Shown here piece after piece: positions 39,528 to 48,134 of a DNA stretch of 64,000 bases. The stretch's first letter is position 1; each line of letters starts with the position of its first letter. Origin of the DNA: Vibrio chagasii (GTDB lineage: Bacteria; Pseudomonadota; Gammaproteobacteria; Enterobacterales; Vibrionaceae); contig CP090851.1 in assembly GCA_041879415.1 (NCBI GenBank), positions 682,001-746,000 on the forward strand, given 5' to 3'. The translations under genes and the position numbers were made by a program. Under the pieces are notes generated by a model, which worked only from the letters and a program-made list of their open reading frames with translations, was not told the origin of the DNA and made no database searches.

Positions 39528-40664
39528 ATGTTTGATTACGAAAGCTTACGACTTATTTGGTGGATCCTAATCGGTGTTCTACTGGTAGGTTTCGCAGTAA
39601 CAGATGGCTTCGATATGGGTGTTGCAGCACTTTCACCGGTTATCGGTAAGAGTGACACTGAACGTCGTATCATGCTGAATACGATTGCCCCTCACTGGGA
39701 TGGTAACCAAGTTTGGTTGATCACGGCTGGTGGCGCACTGTTCGCAGCTTGGCCGCTGGTTTACGCAACGTCGTTTTCTGGCTTCTACTTCGCGATGTAC
39801 GCGACGTTAGCAGCGCTTTGGTTACGACCACTTGCACTTGATTACCGTTCTAAGATTGAAGACCCAAAATGGCGTAAAACGTGGGACTACGCACTTTGCT
39901 TTAGTGGCACAGTTCCGCCAATCATCTTTGGTGTAGCATTTGGTAACCTACTACAAGGTGTTCCATTTGACCTTAACGATCTAATGATGTCTAAGTACCA
40001 CGGTACATTCTTCGCTCTGCTAAATCCGTTTGCATTGCTATGTGGTGTATTGGCGCTGATGTTGTTCGTGACACAAGGCGCAACATGGCTACAGATGAAG
40101 ACAACAGAAGCGTTGCACGCTCGTGCTCGTAACGTTGCTCAGATCACAGGCCTAATCTCAATTGTGCTATTTGTTATTGGTGGCTTCTGGGTTCAATCAA
40201 TCGAAGGCTATGTAATTACAAGCACGATTGACACGTTCGCAGACTCTAACCCGCTAAACAAAGAAGTATCACTTCAAGTTGGCGCGTGGATGACAAACTT
40301 CGAGACGTACCCAGCAATGTGGGCGGCACCGATTCTTGGTGTGGTTATGCCACTATTCGCTGTGATTGCATCTCGTCTTGAGCGCGGTGGTTTCGCTTTC
40401 TTATTCTCGAGCCTATCTAACGCTGGTGTGATCTTAACGGCTGGTTTTGCAATGTTCCCATTCGTAATGCCATCAAGCCTGAACCCTGACCATAGCTTGA
40501 CTATGTGGGATTCAACGGCGAGTGAGCTAACACTTGGTCTAATGACTGCGGTTGCGGCGGTAATGGTTCCAGTGATTCTTGGCTACACAACTTGGACATA
40601 CTACAAAATGTTCGGTCGCCTAGATAAGAAACACATCGAAGATAACGACGTTTCAGCTTACTAA
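39528..40664 (+). CDS. cydB: Cytochrome bd ubiquinol oxidase subunit II
   Basis: A membrane partner of CydA with about eight hydrophobic segments. 378 residues (E. coli 379). The N terminus MFDYESLRLIWWILIGVLLVG and the motifs DGFDMGVAAL and IAPHWDGNQVWLITAGGALFAAWP are diagnostic. It begins 14 bases after the cydA stop, preceded by GTGAGGGAAT. Cotranscribed with cydA and cydX. Confidence 0.97.
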   Translation: MFDYESLRLIWWILIGVLLVGFAVTDGFDMGVAALSPVIGKSDTERRIMLNTIAPHWDGNQVWLITAGGALFAAWPLVYATSFSGFYFAMYATLAALWLRPLALDYRSKIEDPKWRKTWDYALCFSGTVPPIIFGVAFGNLLQGVPFDLNDLMMSKYHGTFFALLNPFALLCGVLALMLFVTQGATWLQMKTTEALHARARNVAQITGLISIVLFVIGGFWVQSIEGYVITSTIDTFADSNPLNKEVSLQVGAWMTNFETYPAMWAAPILGVVMPLFAVIASRLERGGFAFLFSSLSNAGVILTAGFAMFPFVMPSSLNPDHSLTMWDSTASELTLGLMTAVAAVMVPVILGYTTWTYYKMFGRLDKKHIEDNDVSAY

Positions 40665-40695
40665 GCTAGAAGTGAAATAACTTAGGAGAAATTTT

Positions 40696-40803
40696 ATGTG
40701 GTATTTCGCATGGATTTTGGGTGTACTTCTAGCATGTGCATTCGGCATCATCAATGCTCTATGGCTTGAGCATTCTGAAATGATGGACAAAGACAGTGAG
40801 TAA
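40696..40803 (+). CDS. cydX: Cytochrome bd small subunit CydX (35 aa)
   Basis: A 35-residue single-membrane-segment protein (MWYFAWILGVLLACAFGIIN region, then an acidic hydrophilic tail ending DKDSE). It stabilises the bd-I oxidase in E. coli, where CydX has 37 residues and the same MWYFAWILG start. The Shine-Dalgarno TTAGGAGAAA precedes the ATG at a normal distance. The stop overlaps the ybgE start. It is easily missed by gene finders with a length cut-off; position and sequence leave little doubt. Confidence 0.95.
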   Translation: MWYFAWILGVLLACAFGIINALWLEHSEMMDKDSE

Positions 40804-41098
40804 TCTCGCAGAACAAGTCGCTAAGCTGCATCGACCAATGGACAAGACTCTGTTAAGAGCTTTGTCCCTAATATTGGGTTTCATGCATGTTGGTTTAGTG
40901 ATGTGGGATCCTGAAGCGTATGCAGCAAGCATCGGTGGCTTTAATGCGATCATCGGGCCAATGTTTATCTGGGCTGTGTGCTCAAGCATGGTTTACGGTG
41001 TTGGGTTTAAGCCTAGAGCTTGGATGTGGCAACTGCTGTTTAGCCCATACGTTTCACTTACCATTCTGCTGTATCTAACAGTGCTACGCCTTCTATAA
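40796..41098 (+). CDS. ybgE: Cyd operon protein YbgE
   Basis: A 100-residue membrane protein with three hydrophobic segments (ALSLILGFMHVGLVMW, IIGPMFIWAVCSSMVYGVGF and LLFSPYVSLTILLYLTVLRLL). It belongs to the YbgE family found after cydX in gammaproteobacteria. Its function is not established. The start is GTG 40796, inside the last codons of cydX (8-base overlap), without a strong Shine-Dalgarno, suggesting translational coupling. The operon terminator follows. Confidence 0.88.
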   Translation: MSNLAEQVAKLHRPMDKTLLRALSLILGFMHVGLVMWDPEAYAASIGGFNAIIGPMFIWAVCSSMVYGVGFKPRAWMWQLLFSPYVSLTILLYLTVLRLL

Positions 41099-41163
41099 AA
41101 TAGGTGTGGTTTTAGGTTCTCATTCAACGTGAGCCTTTGTACTTGTTGGGTTTTTAGTCAAAA

Positions 41164-41196
41164 AGAGGTCATCTTATACAGATGGCCTTTTTTTTC
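41164..41196 (+). terminator. Intrinsic terminator of the cyd operon
   Basis: GGTCATCT and AGATGGCC (one G-U pair) around TATAC, preceded by A and followed by eight T. It also separates cyd from the ybgC-tol operon. Confidence 0.9.
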
Positions 41197-41258
41197 GTCT
41201 GTTAAATCAAAAAATTCACTGCCATATACTATTAATGATAAGGAGTTAGGTTATAGTG

Positions 41259-41291
41259 ATGTCTTTATCGATTTTTGGTTTGTGGTATTAA
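41259..41291 (+). CDS. Possible 10-codon upstream reading frame before ybgC
   Basis: ATG 41259 opens MSLSIFGLWY followed by TAA (41289-41291), with GTTAGG eight bases before the ATG. The stop ends one base before the TTG proposed as ybgC start (41293), a geometry that would permit translational coupling. No conservation can be checked here, so this is a tentative call. Confidence 0.3.
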   Translation: MSLSIFGLWY

Positions 41292-41292
41292 T

Positions 41293-41712
41293 TTGCAGGG
41301 ATTATCTAAGCCGTTTACGTGGCCAGTAACCGTATATTACGAAGACACCGACGCAGGTGGCGTGGTGTACCACTCGAACTATCTCAAGTTCTTCGAGCGT
41401 GCACGAACTGAGATGCTGCGCTCAATTGGCGTTTCTCAACAAGTATTATTAGAACAAAACATCGGTTTTGTAGTCAGACATATGGACATTGATTTCATTC
41501 AAGGCGCACGTCTTGATGATTCTTTACAAGTCATTACAAATATTTACGAGTTAAAGCGAGCTACCTTGGTCTTCTGTCAAGAGATCGTAAATCCTGATGG
41601 CAAAGCATTGTGTAAAGCAATGGTTAAGGTAGCATGTATCGACAATCAAAAAATGAAACCCAAGGCAATGCCAACATTTATTCTTACGGAGCTAACGAAT
41701 AGTGACTGCTGA
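41293..41712 (+). CDS. ybgC: Acyl-CoA thioesterase YbgC (Tol-Pal operon)
   Basis: A hotdog-fold thioesterase of about 139 residues, first gene of the tol-pal operon. The catalytic signature [26 protein letters not shown] contains the active-site Asp. Reported relatives hydrolyse short or malonyl acyl-CoA, or act on acyl carrier protein-linked lipids at the membrane. The start is unclear: the nearest ATG is internal, and in-frame TTGs lie at 41275 and 41293. I prefer 41293 because it gives the family N-terminal length, although its Shine-Dalgarno is poor. The stop overlaps tolQ by 11 bases. Confidence 0.9.
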   Translation: MQGLSKPFTWPVTVYYEDTDAGGVVYHSNYLKFFERARTEMLRSIGVSQQVLLEQNIGFVVRHMDIDFIQGARLDDSLQVITNIYELKRATLVFCQEIVNPDGKALCKAMVKVACIDNQKMKPKAMPTFILTELTNSDC

Positions 41713-42385
41713 AATCTCAATCTTAGGCCTAATTCTAGAAGCTAGTTTACTAGTTAAAATGGTCATGCTGACTCTTATGGGCATGTCTGTCGTTTCTTGG
41801 GCAATGATCATAAAAAGAAGTAAAGTGCTATCTCAAGCTTCTAAACAAGCAGAAGTCTTCGAAGATAAATTCTGGTCTGGTGTTGATTTGGCTAAGTTGT
41901 ACCAAGAGAGCAACAAGCGCAAAGATGAGCTTTCTGGAACTGAAGAGATTTTCTACGCAGGCTTTACTGAATTTGCACGCCTTCGTAAATCGAATGCGAC
42001 ATCTCCCGACTTCATCATGGAAGGCACTGGACGTGCAATGCGCGTAGCAGTAGCTCGCGAAGTGGACGAGTTAGAAACTAACTTACCTTTCTTGGCGACT
42101 GTTGGTTCAATCAGCCCATACATCGGCCTGTTCGGTACCGTTTGGGGTATCATGCACTCATTCATCGCGTTAGGTGAAGTGAAGCAAGCGACATTGGCGA
42201 TGGTAGCACCAGGTATTGCAGAAGCTCTTATCGCAACTGCAATGGGTCTATTCGCTGCGATTCCAGCTGTAATGGCATACAACCGCTTTAGCAGCAGTGT
42301 TGGTAAGCTAGAACATAACTACGCGACTTTCTCTGAAGAGTTCCACAGCATTCTTCACCGTCAAGCGATGGCTGGCAGGGAATAA
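41702..42385 (+). CDS. tolQ: Tol-Pal system proton channel subunit TolQ
   Basis: An inner-membrane protein of 227 residues that forms, with TolR, the proton-driven motor energising TolA during outer-membrane constriction at division. It is a MotA/ExbB homologue with three membrane segments: residues ~12-35, and a pair near [24 protein letters not shown] and [22 protein letters not shown]. The start is GTG 41702, overlapping the end of ybgC. tolR follows after three bases. Confidence 0.96.
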   Translation: MTAEISILGLILEASLLVKMVMLTLMGMSVVSWAMIIKRSKVLSQASKQAEVFEDKFWSGVDLAKLYQESNKRKDELSGTEEIFYAGFTEFARLRKSNATSPDFIMEGTGRAMRVAVAREVDELETNLPFLATVGSISPYIGLFGTVWGIMHSFIALGEVKQATLAMVAPGIAEALIATAMGLFAAIPAVMAYNRFSSSVGKLEHNYATFSEEFHSILHRQAMAGRE

Positions 42386-42388
42386 TAG

Positions 42389-42832
42389 ATGGCTGGATAC
42401 CAACCTAAAAAACGCAAAATGACAGCTGAGATTAACGTCGTACCTTATATCGACGTTATGCTCGTATTGCTGATCATTTTCATGGTGACGTCGCCGTTTG
42501 TAACTCAAGGTGTGGATGTCGAACTACCTCAGGCGTCTACTGCGAAGTCAGCGCAAGATTTATTAGGTGATGACAACGCGAGTTTCATTATCGTTGAAGT
42601 GAATAAAGACGGCGAGCTTGGCCTAAGCGTTAACGACGAAGAGGTACAGCGAGGTCTATCATTGGAAGACATCATCGTTCGAGTAAAAGCTGAACTGTCT
42701 TTGAAACCGAACTCTCCAGTAGCGGTGGGTGGCGATGCTGCAACTCCTTATGCTGAAGTGGTTTTATTACTTGATGAATTAAGCCGTGCAGGTGTGCCAA
42801 AGGTTGGCCTTTTAACGGATATAAGGGAATAG
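42389..42832 (+). CDS. tolR: Tol-Pal system protein TolR
   Basis: 147 residues, ExbD/MotB-like. The single membrane segment contains the proton-carrying Asp in VVPYIDVMLVLLIIFMVTSP. The C-terminal periplasmic domain (SVNDEEVQRGLSLEDI...VAVGGDAATPYAEVVLLLDEL) is typical. Cotranscribed with tolQ and tolA. Confidence 0.96.
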   Translation: MAGYQPKKRKMTAEINVVPYIDVMLVLLIIFMVTSPFVTQGVDVELPQASTAKSAQDLLGDDNASFIIVEVNKDGELGLSVNDEEVQRGLSLEDIIVRVKAELSLKPNSPVAVGGDAATPYAEVVLLLDELSRAGVPKVGLLTDIRE

Positions 42833-42845
42833 CTCCGTAGCATTC

Positions 42846-43913
42846 ATGAAAGCGAATAATAAAAAATCTAACAGTTTCAAAAAGCCGCTTCTTATTTCAC
42901 TTGGGCTGCACGTAGTCTTATTCGTTGCGCTCATATGGGGAGCGGATTTTACTATGTCTGAACCTAAGCCTACTGGGCAGATGGTGCAGGCTGTAGTTAT
43001 TGACCCTCAATTGGTTCGTCAACAAGCTCAACAAATTCGTCAACAACGTGAGGCGGCGAGTAAGAAAGAGCAAGAGCGCCTAGACAAGCTTCGACGTGAA
43101 AGTGAAAGGCTAGAAAAGAATCGTAAGGCTGAAGAAGAAAACATCCGTAAGCTAAAAGAGCAACAAGCGAAGGATGCGAAAGCCGCTCGAGAAGCAGAAA
43201 AACGACGTGTCGAAAACGAGAAAAAACGCAAAGCTGAACAAGCACGTTTAGAGCAAGAGAAGAAGAAAGCTGCTAAAGCAGAAGCAGACCGCAAGTTAAA
43301 AGAGGCGGCTCTAGTGAAAGCTGAGAAAGAGCGTAAAGCGAAAGAAGCAGCGATTGCAAAAGCGGAACAAGAACGCGTGGCAAAAGAAAAAGCTGCGCAA
43401 GAGGCCGCTGAAAAAGCTCGTAAAGAAAAAGAAGCCGCTGAACGTGCTGAGAAGCAGCGTATAGCGAAAGAGAAAGAAGCCGCCGCTGCAGCTGAGAAAG
43501 CGCGTAAAGCAAAAGAGGCGGCAGCCAGAGCTGAGAAAGAGCGTAAACAGCAAGAAGCTGCACTGAATGATATCTTTGCAGGGCTTGAAACTGAAGCGAC
43601 TCAAAACTCTTCGGCAAGACAACAATTTATTAGTGATGAAGCACAGCGTTACGGTGCAATTTACACCCAGTTGATTCAGCAAAACCTATTGTTAGAAGAC
43701 AGCTACCGAGGTCGCTCATGCCGAGTGAACCTTAAGCTTATTCCAACAGGATCAAATGCTATTTTGGGTAGTCTAAGCATATTGGATGGCGATAGCCGTC
43801 TATGTGCAGCAACTAAGCGCGCGGTGGCACAGGTACAATCTTACCCATTGCCTAAAGACCCTGATATTGTGAAATCACTAAAAGACATTAATTTAACGGT
43901 ATCACCAGAGTAA
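42846..43913 (+). CDS. tolA: Tol-Pal system protein TolA
   Basis: 355 residues spanning the periplasm. An N-terminal membrane anchor (KPLLISLGLHVVLFVALIWG, residues ~14-33) is followed by a long Lys/Glu/Ala/Arg coiled-coil domain II (~residues 55-240) and a globular C-terminal domain with two cysteines (RGRSCRVNLKLIP and DSRLCAATKRAV), which contacts TolB/Pal and serves as phage or colicin receptor in other species. Domain II is built of imperfect repeats such as KAEKERKAKEAA, which make long false frames on the minus strand. Confidence 0.95.
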   Translation: MKANNKKSNSFKKPLLISLGLHVVLFVALIWGADFTMSEPKPTGQMVQAVVIDPQLVRQQAQQIRQQREAASKKEQERLDKLRRESERLEKNRKAEEENIRKLKEQQAKDAKAAREAEKRRVENEKKRKAEQARLEQEKKKAAKAEADRKLKEAALVKAEKERKAKEAAIAKAEQERVAKEKAAQEAAEKARKEKEAAERAEKQRIAKEKEAAAAAEKARKAKEAAARAEKERKQQEAALNDIFAGLETEATQNSSARQQFISDEAQRYGAIYTQLIQQNLLLEDSYRGRSCRVNLKLIPTGSNAILGSLSILDGDSRLCAATKRAVAQVQSYPLPKDPDIVKSLKDINLTVSPE

Positions 43914-43925
43914 AAGGACGAACTT

Positions 43926-45278
43926 GTGTTAAAGAAACTATTACTGAGTTTTGTTTTTGTAATAGCGACAAGCAGCCAGTTTGCGCATGCAGCACTGGAG
44001 CTGGTTATTACAGATGGTATTAACTCTGCACGACCTATCGCTATCGTACCTTTCCGCTGGGAAGGTGCTGAGCCACTACCACACGATGTGTCAGCGGTTA
44101 TCGCTTCTGACTTACAGCGTAGTGGTAAATTCAGCCCAGTTGCGACAAGCAAAATGCCTCAAACGCCTTACAGCGAAACAGAGGTAAACTTTGATGCTTG
44201 GACTAACCTAGGCGTTGATTCACTATTAACTGGTAGCATCACAAAAAATGCCGAAGGGCAGTACGTGGTGAATTACCAACTGATCGATATTGTTCGTGGC
44301 CAGTTAACGAAAGGCCAAAGCCGCGCGCTAAGCGATGAAGGTCAATTGGTACTTTCAAAAGATCACGTGTTGTTCAATAAGAAAGCGACCGTACCAGGTA
44401 AGCGCCTAAGAGAGTACGCACACCGTATCTCTGATTTGGTATATGAAGAGCTAACAGGTGAGAAAGGCGCGTTTTTAACACGTATCTCTTACGTTGTTGT
44501 GAACGACAAAGACAAATACCCGTACCAGCTTCGCGTAGCAGACTACGATGGTTTCAATGAGCGCCTAGTACTTCGCTCTAAGCAACCTCTAATGTCTCCA
44601 GCATGGTCTCCAGACGGCAAAAAGCTTGCTTACGTGAGCTTCCAGAATGGCCAAGCTGAAATTTTCATCATGAATATTTACACGGGTGAGCGTGAGAAAG
44701 TGACGTCATACCCTCGTCATAATGGTGCGCCAAGATTCTCTCCTGATGGTAAAAAGCTCGCTCTAGTATTGTCGAAAACAGGCAGCCTTCAGGTTTACAC
44801 ACTTGACCTAGCGAGCCGTAAGCTGACTCAAATTACCCGCGGCCGTTCAAATAATACGGAACCATTCTGGCATCCAGACGGTAAGTCTCTTATCTTTACG
44901 TCTGATCGTGGTGGTAAACCTCAGATATATAATGTAAATTTGTCAAATAATTCGACATCTCGTATTACTTGGCAAGGTAGCCAAAACTTAGGTGGCCAGA
45001 TTACCCCTGATGGACGATTCCTGATCATGGTTAATCGCAGCAACTCAGGCTTTAACTTGGCTAAGCAGGATTTGGAAACTGGTGCGGTTCAAGTACTAAC
45101 AAAAACACTGTTAGATGAGTCTCCAAGTATTGCACCAAATGGAGGTATGGTTATCTATAGCTCTATTTACAACAAGACGAACGTACTATCGATGGTTTCT
45201 ATCGATGGCCGTTTTAAAGCTAGATTACCGGCTACCAACGGACGTGTAAGAGCGCCTGCATGGTCTCCGTTCCTCTAG
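43926..45278 (+). CDS. tolB: Tol-Pal system beta-propeller protein TolB
   Basis: A periplasmic protein of 450 residues that switches between Pal and TolA. The N terminus is a Sec signal peptide ([22 protein letters not shown], start GTG/TTG region at 43926). The N-terminal domain ([19 protein letters not shown]) is followed by WD40-like propeller blades with repeated [20 protein letters not shown] sequences ([32 protein letters not shown]). It lies 12 bases after tolA. Confidence 0.96.
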   Translation: MLKKLLLSFVFVIATSSQFAHAALELVITDGINSARPIAIVPFRWEGAEPLPHDVSAVIASDLQRSGKFSPVATSKMPQTPYSETEVNFDAWTNLGVDSLLTGSITKNAEGQYVVNYQLIDIVRGQLTKGQSRALSDEGQLVLSKDHVLFNKKATVPGKRLREYAHRISDLVYEELTGEKGAFLTRISYVVVNDKDKYPYQLRVADYDGFNERLVLRSKQPLMSPAWSPDGKKLAYVSFQNGQAEIFIMNIYTGEREKVTSYPRHNGAPRFSPDGKKLALVLSKTGSLQVYTLDLASRKLTQITRGRSNNTEPFWHPDGKSLIFTSDRGGKPQIYNVNLSNNSTSRITWQGSQNLGGQITPDGRFLIMVNRSNSGFNLAKQDLETGAVQVLTKTLLDESPSIAPNGGMVIYSSIYNKTNVLSMVSIDGRFKARLPATNGRVRAPAWSPFL

Positions 45279-45343
45279 GATAAGTCACATATTCTTTTAG
45301 CTATTGATAGTGTTAACTATTGTGGCATTTAACTATCTATAGC

Positions 45344-45367
45344 ACTTAGTCGCTGTAGAAACTAAGT
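45344..45367 (+). promoter_or_regulatory. Small hairpin in the tolB-pal spacer
   Basis: ACTTAGT and ACTAAGT pair perfectly around a 10-base loop, 22 bases before the pal ATG. Just upstream, GATAG-TG-TTAA (45306-45316) is mirrored by TTAACTATC (45329-45337). Pal is normally far more abundant than TolB, so a separate promoter or a stabilising RNA end here would make sense. This is inference. Confidence 0.35.
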
Positions 45368-45389
45368 TTGATAACGTAAGGAAAAAACG

Positions 45390-45932
45390 ATGCAACTTAA
45401 TAAAGTTCTTAAAGGCTTAATGATTGCACTACCAGTGATGGCAGTAACGGCATGTAGCTCAACTGATGAAGCAACATCTGCAACATCTGGTACTGAAAGC
45501 AACCAAACTACTTCTGGTTCAGAAGGCAACGTAGATACAACTGTTGTAACGCCAATTGACGCTAACGGTCAACTGTCTGAGCAAGAGCTTAAAGAGCAAG
45601 CACTACGTGAAACTCAAACAATCTACTTCGCATTCGATAACTCTACTATCGCTGGCGACTACGAAGAAATGCTAGCAGCTCACGCAGCTTACCTAGTTAA
45701 GAACGTAGACATGAAAGTAACTATCGAAGGTCACGCTGACGAGCGCGGTACTCCAGAGTACAACATCGCACTTGGCGAGCGTCGTGCACAAGCTGTAGCA
45801 AAATACCTACAAGCTCTAGGTGTTCAAGCTGACCAAATCTCTATCGTAAGCTACGGTGAAGAGAAGCCACTTCTTCTAGGTCAATCTGAAGATGTGTACG
45901 CTAAAAACCGTCGCGCAGTACTAGTTTACTAA
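45390..45932 (+). CDS. pal: Peptidoglycan-associated lipoprotein Pal
   Basis: An outer-membrane lipoprotein of 180 residues that binds peptidoglycan diaminopimelate and tethers the outer membrane at the septum. Lipobox VTAC (Cys22) is followed by a Ser/Thr-rich linker and an OmpA-like domain: [19 protein letters not shown], then [20 protein letters not shown] and [14 protein letters not shown]. Start ATG 45390 follows AAGGAAAA. Codon choice looks like that of a highly expressed gene. Followed by cpoB after 33 bases. Confidence 0.97.
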   Translation: MQLNKVLKGLMIALPVMAVTACSSTDEATSATSGTESNQTTSGSEGNVDTTVVTPIDANGQLSEQELKEQALRETQTIYFAFDNSTIAGDYEEMLAAHAAYLVKNVDMKVTIEGHADERGTPEYNIALGERRAQAVAKYLQALGVQADQISIVSYGEEKPLLLGQSEDVYAKNRRAVLVY

Positions 45933-45965
45933 TCCTAGTAAGCTATTTAATTGAGGAATTGCCTC

Positions 45966-46751
45966 ATGTTCAGTAACACAAAGCGAGTCATTTTGCTTTC
46001 GTTACTGGCAAGTGCAGCGAACACTGCGTTCGCTGCACCAGCTCCAGTATCCGATCTCAATAGCACCGCAACCAATTCAACTTCTTCTTCCTCTCGATCA
46101 GCATCTAACGAATCAGATATTGAGCGTTTAGAGCGCCTGCTTCAAAATCGCAATCTTGTTCAGCTTCAAATGCAACAGCAAATGGACGATATGGCACTGG
46201 AAATCAGTGAGCTTCGTGGTGAGCTAGAACGCAACAGTTACGATATGAAACAAATGCTAGAGCGCCAACGTGAACTCTTTATCGAGCTTGATCGCGTAAG
46301 AGGTGAGGTGAAAGCAGCAGGTACCGCAACGGTAGCAGTAGCCGCGAGCGAAGGCTCTAAAGAAGCTTCTGGTACGTTCAGTACTGATGTTGATGAGCAG
46401 ACTGCTTATCAAAATGCTGTAGACATGATTCTCAAGCAACGAGACTACACGGGTGCGATTGCCGCATTCCAACAGTTTCAAAAAGACTTCCCAGATTCTA
46501 CCTTCACACCTAACTCTCATTACTGGTTAGGTCAGCTTTATTTTGCTAAGAAGCAGGATAAAGAAGCTGTGAAGAGCTTTGCCGCTGTTGTGTCGTACAA
46601 AGACTCAAACAAGCGAGCGGACGCACTGGTTAAGCTTGGTGACATAGCAGCGCGCAATAACAATGCGGCGCAAGCTAAGAAATATTACCAACAAGTCGTT
46701 ACCGAGTACCCAAACAGTGCTTCGGCCAAAGTGGCACAAACCCACTTATAA
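45966..46751 (+). CDS. cpoB: Cell division coordinator CpoB (YbgF)
   Basis: A periplasmic protein of 261 residues linking Tol-Pal constriction with PBP1B-dependent peptidoglycan synthesis in E. coli. Sec signal peptide (VILLSLLASAANTAFAAPA), trimerising coiled coil (DIERLERLLQNRNLVQLQMQ to ~residue 105), then C-terminal TPR repeats (YQNAVDMILKQRDYTGAIAAF, PNSHYWLGQLYFAKKQDKEA). ATG 45966 follows GAGGAATT; five upstream in-frame residues (to 45951) are excluded. Last gene of the operon. Confidence 0.95.
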   Translation: MFSNTKRVILLSLLASAANTAFAAPAPVSDLNSTATNSTSSSSRSASNESDIERLERLLQNRNLVQLQMQQQMDDMALEISELRGELERNSYDMKQMLERQRELFIELDRVRGEVKAAGTATVAVAASEGSKEASGTFSTDVDEQTAYQNAVDMILKQRDYTGAIAAFQQFQKDFPDSTFTPNSHYWLGQLYFAKKQDKEAVKSFAAVVSYKDSNKRADALVKLGDIAARNNNAAQAKKYYQQVVTEYPNSASAKVAQTHL

Positions 46752-46759
46752 AATCAAAT

Positions 46760-46786
46760 AGAGGTGCTAAGGCGCCTCTTTTTTCT
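46760..46786 (+). terminator. Intrinsic terminator of tol-pal-cpoB
   Basis: GAGGTGC / GCGCCTC (one G-U pair) followed by TTTTTT, nine bases after the cpoB stop. Confidence 0.85.
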
Positions 46787-46897
46787 ACCCGCTTCAATAC
46801 CCAATCGTGCTTGCTTACAACCAATCCTTTTTGATCCTCATGCCTGTCCTGTGTAGAATACTCGGATTCTCGGAAGAAGTTGCGTAGAGCAAGAGCA

Positions 46898-47959
46898 ATG
46901 AGTCATATACTAGATAAAATCGATACAGTTTACCCGTTTCCGCCTAAGCCAGTTCCACTGAGTGACGCTCAGAAACAGGCCCACATCGCAAACATCAAAA
47001 AACTACTTCAAGAAAAAGATGCAGTTCTAATTGCACACTACTACACAGATCCTGAAATTCAGGCTCTGGCAGAAGAAACTGGTGGTTTCGTTGGCGATTC
47101 ATTAGAAATGGCTAAATTCGGTAACCGTCACTCAGCAAGCACTTTGATCATCGCTGGTGTTCGTTTTATGGGTGAGTCTGCGAAGATCCTTACTCCTGAA
47201 AAACGCATTCTAATGCCAACGCTTGAAGCTGAATGTTCATTAGACCTTGGCTGTCCTGCTGATAAATTCACAGAATTTTGTGATGCTCACCCTGACCACA
47301 CTGTGGTTGTATACGCAAACACTTCTGCGGCTGTTAAAGCTCGTGCAGACTGGGTGGTTACGTCGAGCATTGCTTTGGAAATCGTTGAAAGCCTAGACGC
47401 TGAAGGCAAACCAATCATTTGGGGCCCTGACCGTCATTTAGGTTCTTACATCGCGAATCAAACCGGTGCTGACATGTTGCTTTGGCAAGGTGAGTGTATC
47501 GTTCACGATGAGTTCTCTGCAGATGCATTGAGAAAGATGAAATCGGTATACCCTGAAGCTGCAATTCTTGTGCACCCAGAATCTCCAGCAAGTGTTGTTG
47601 AGCTGGCTGATGCTGTTGGCTCTACTAGCCAATTAATCAAGAAAGCGAAAGAGCTGCCGCATCCACAGATGATTGTTGCGACAGACAAAGGCATTTTCTT
47701 CAAGATGCAACAACTGGTTCCTGAAAAAGAGCTGATTGAAGCGCCAACGGCGGGTGCTGGTGCAACTTGTCGTAGTTGCGCACACTGTCCTTGGATGGCA
47801 ATGAACGGTCTTGAGGCAATTGAAAACGCACTTGAGAATGGCGGTGAGCAACACGAAATCTTCGTTTCTGACGAGCTACGTGTTAAATCGCTTATTCCAT
47901 TGAACCGTATGTTAGATTTCGCAGAGCAGTTAAACATGCAGGTAAAAGGTAACGCGTAA
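46898..47959 (+). CDS. nadA: Quinolinate synthase A
   Basis: A 4Fe-4S enzyme condensing iminoaspartate with dihydroxyacetone phosphate to quinolinate in de novo NAD synthesis. 353 residues. The three cluster cysteines lie in [21 protein letters not shown] and [16 protein letters not shown]; the last is the C-x2-C-x2-C form of the long NadA type. [20 protein letters not shown] is also diagnostic. ATG 46898 (MSHILDKI) is preferred over the six-residue extension to 46880. nadB is not nearby. Its position after tol-pal-cpoB resembles the E. coli cpoB-nadA neighbourhood. Confidence 0.96.
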   Translation: MSHILDKIDTVYPFPPKPVPLSDAQKQAHIANIKKLLQEKDAVLIAHYYTDPEIQALAEETGGFVGDSLEMAKFGNRHSASTLIIAGVRFMGESAKILTPEKRILMPTLEAECSLDLGCPADKFTEFCDAHPDHTVVVYANTSAAVKARADWVVTSSIALEIVESLDAEGKPIIWGPDRHLGSYIANQTGADMLLWQGECIVHDEFSADALRKMKSVYPEAAILVHPESPASVVELADAVGSTSQLIKKAKELPHPQMIVATDKGIFFKMQQLVPEKELIEAPTAGAGATCRSCAHCPWMAMNGLEAIENALENGGEQHEIFVSDELRVKSLIPLNRMLDFAEQLNMQVKGNA

Positions 47960-47983
47960 GCGGCTTACTTATCTGCCTAAATT

Positions 47984-48012
47984 AAAAACCAGCCTATAGT
48001 GCTGGTTTTTTT
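47984..48012 (+). terminator. Intrinsic terminator of nadA
   Basis: AAAAACCAGC, seven-base loop, GCTGGTTTTTTT, 25 bases after the nadA stop. Confidence 0.9.
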
Positions 48013-48134
48013 GTACCTAAAGATAACCTGCTAATATCAATGTTGTGAGCATGTGTCTTTTTCTGATGATTCATCTTGTTGATATCGCGTATTTTTTCTA
48101 GCATGTAAGTAAGAACGCAGGATTTGAGGCTTGA

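Noticed and set aside
43040..43570. Repetitive stretch in tolA considered as a tandem-repeat array or CRISPR
   Set aside because: The repeats are imperfect, in frame, and encode the Lys/Glu/Ala coiled coil of TolA domain II. The long minus-strand frames here are mirror artefacts.
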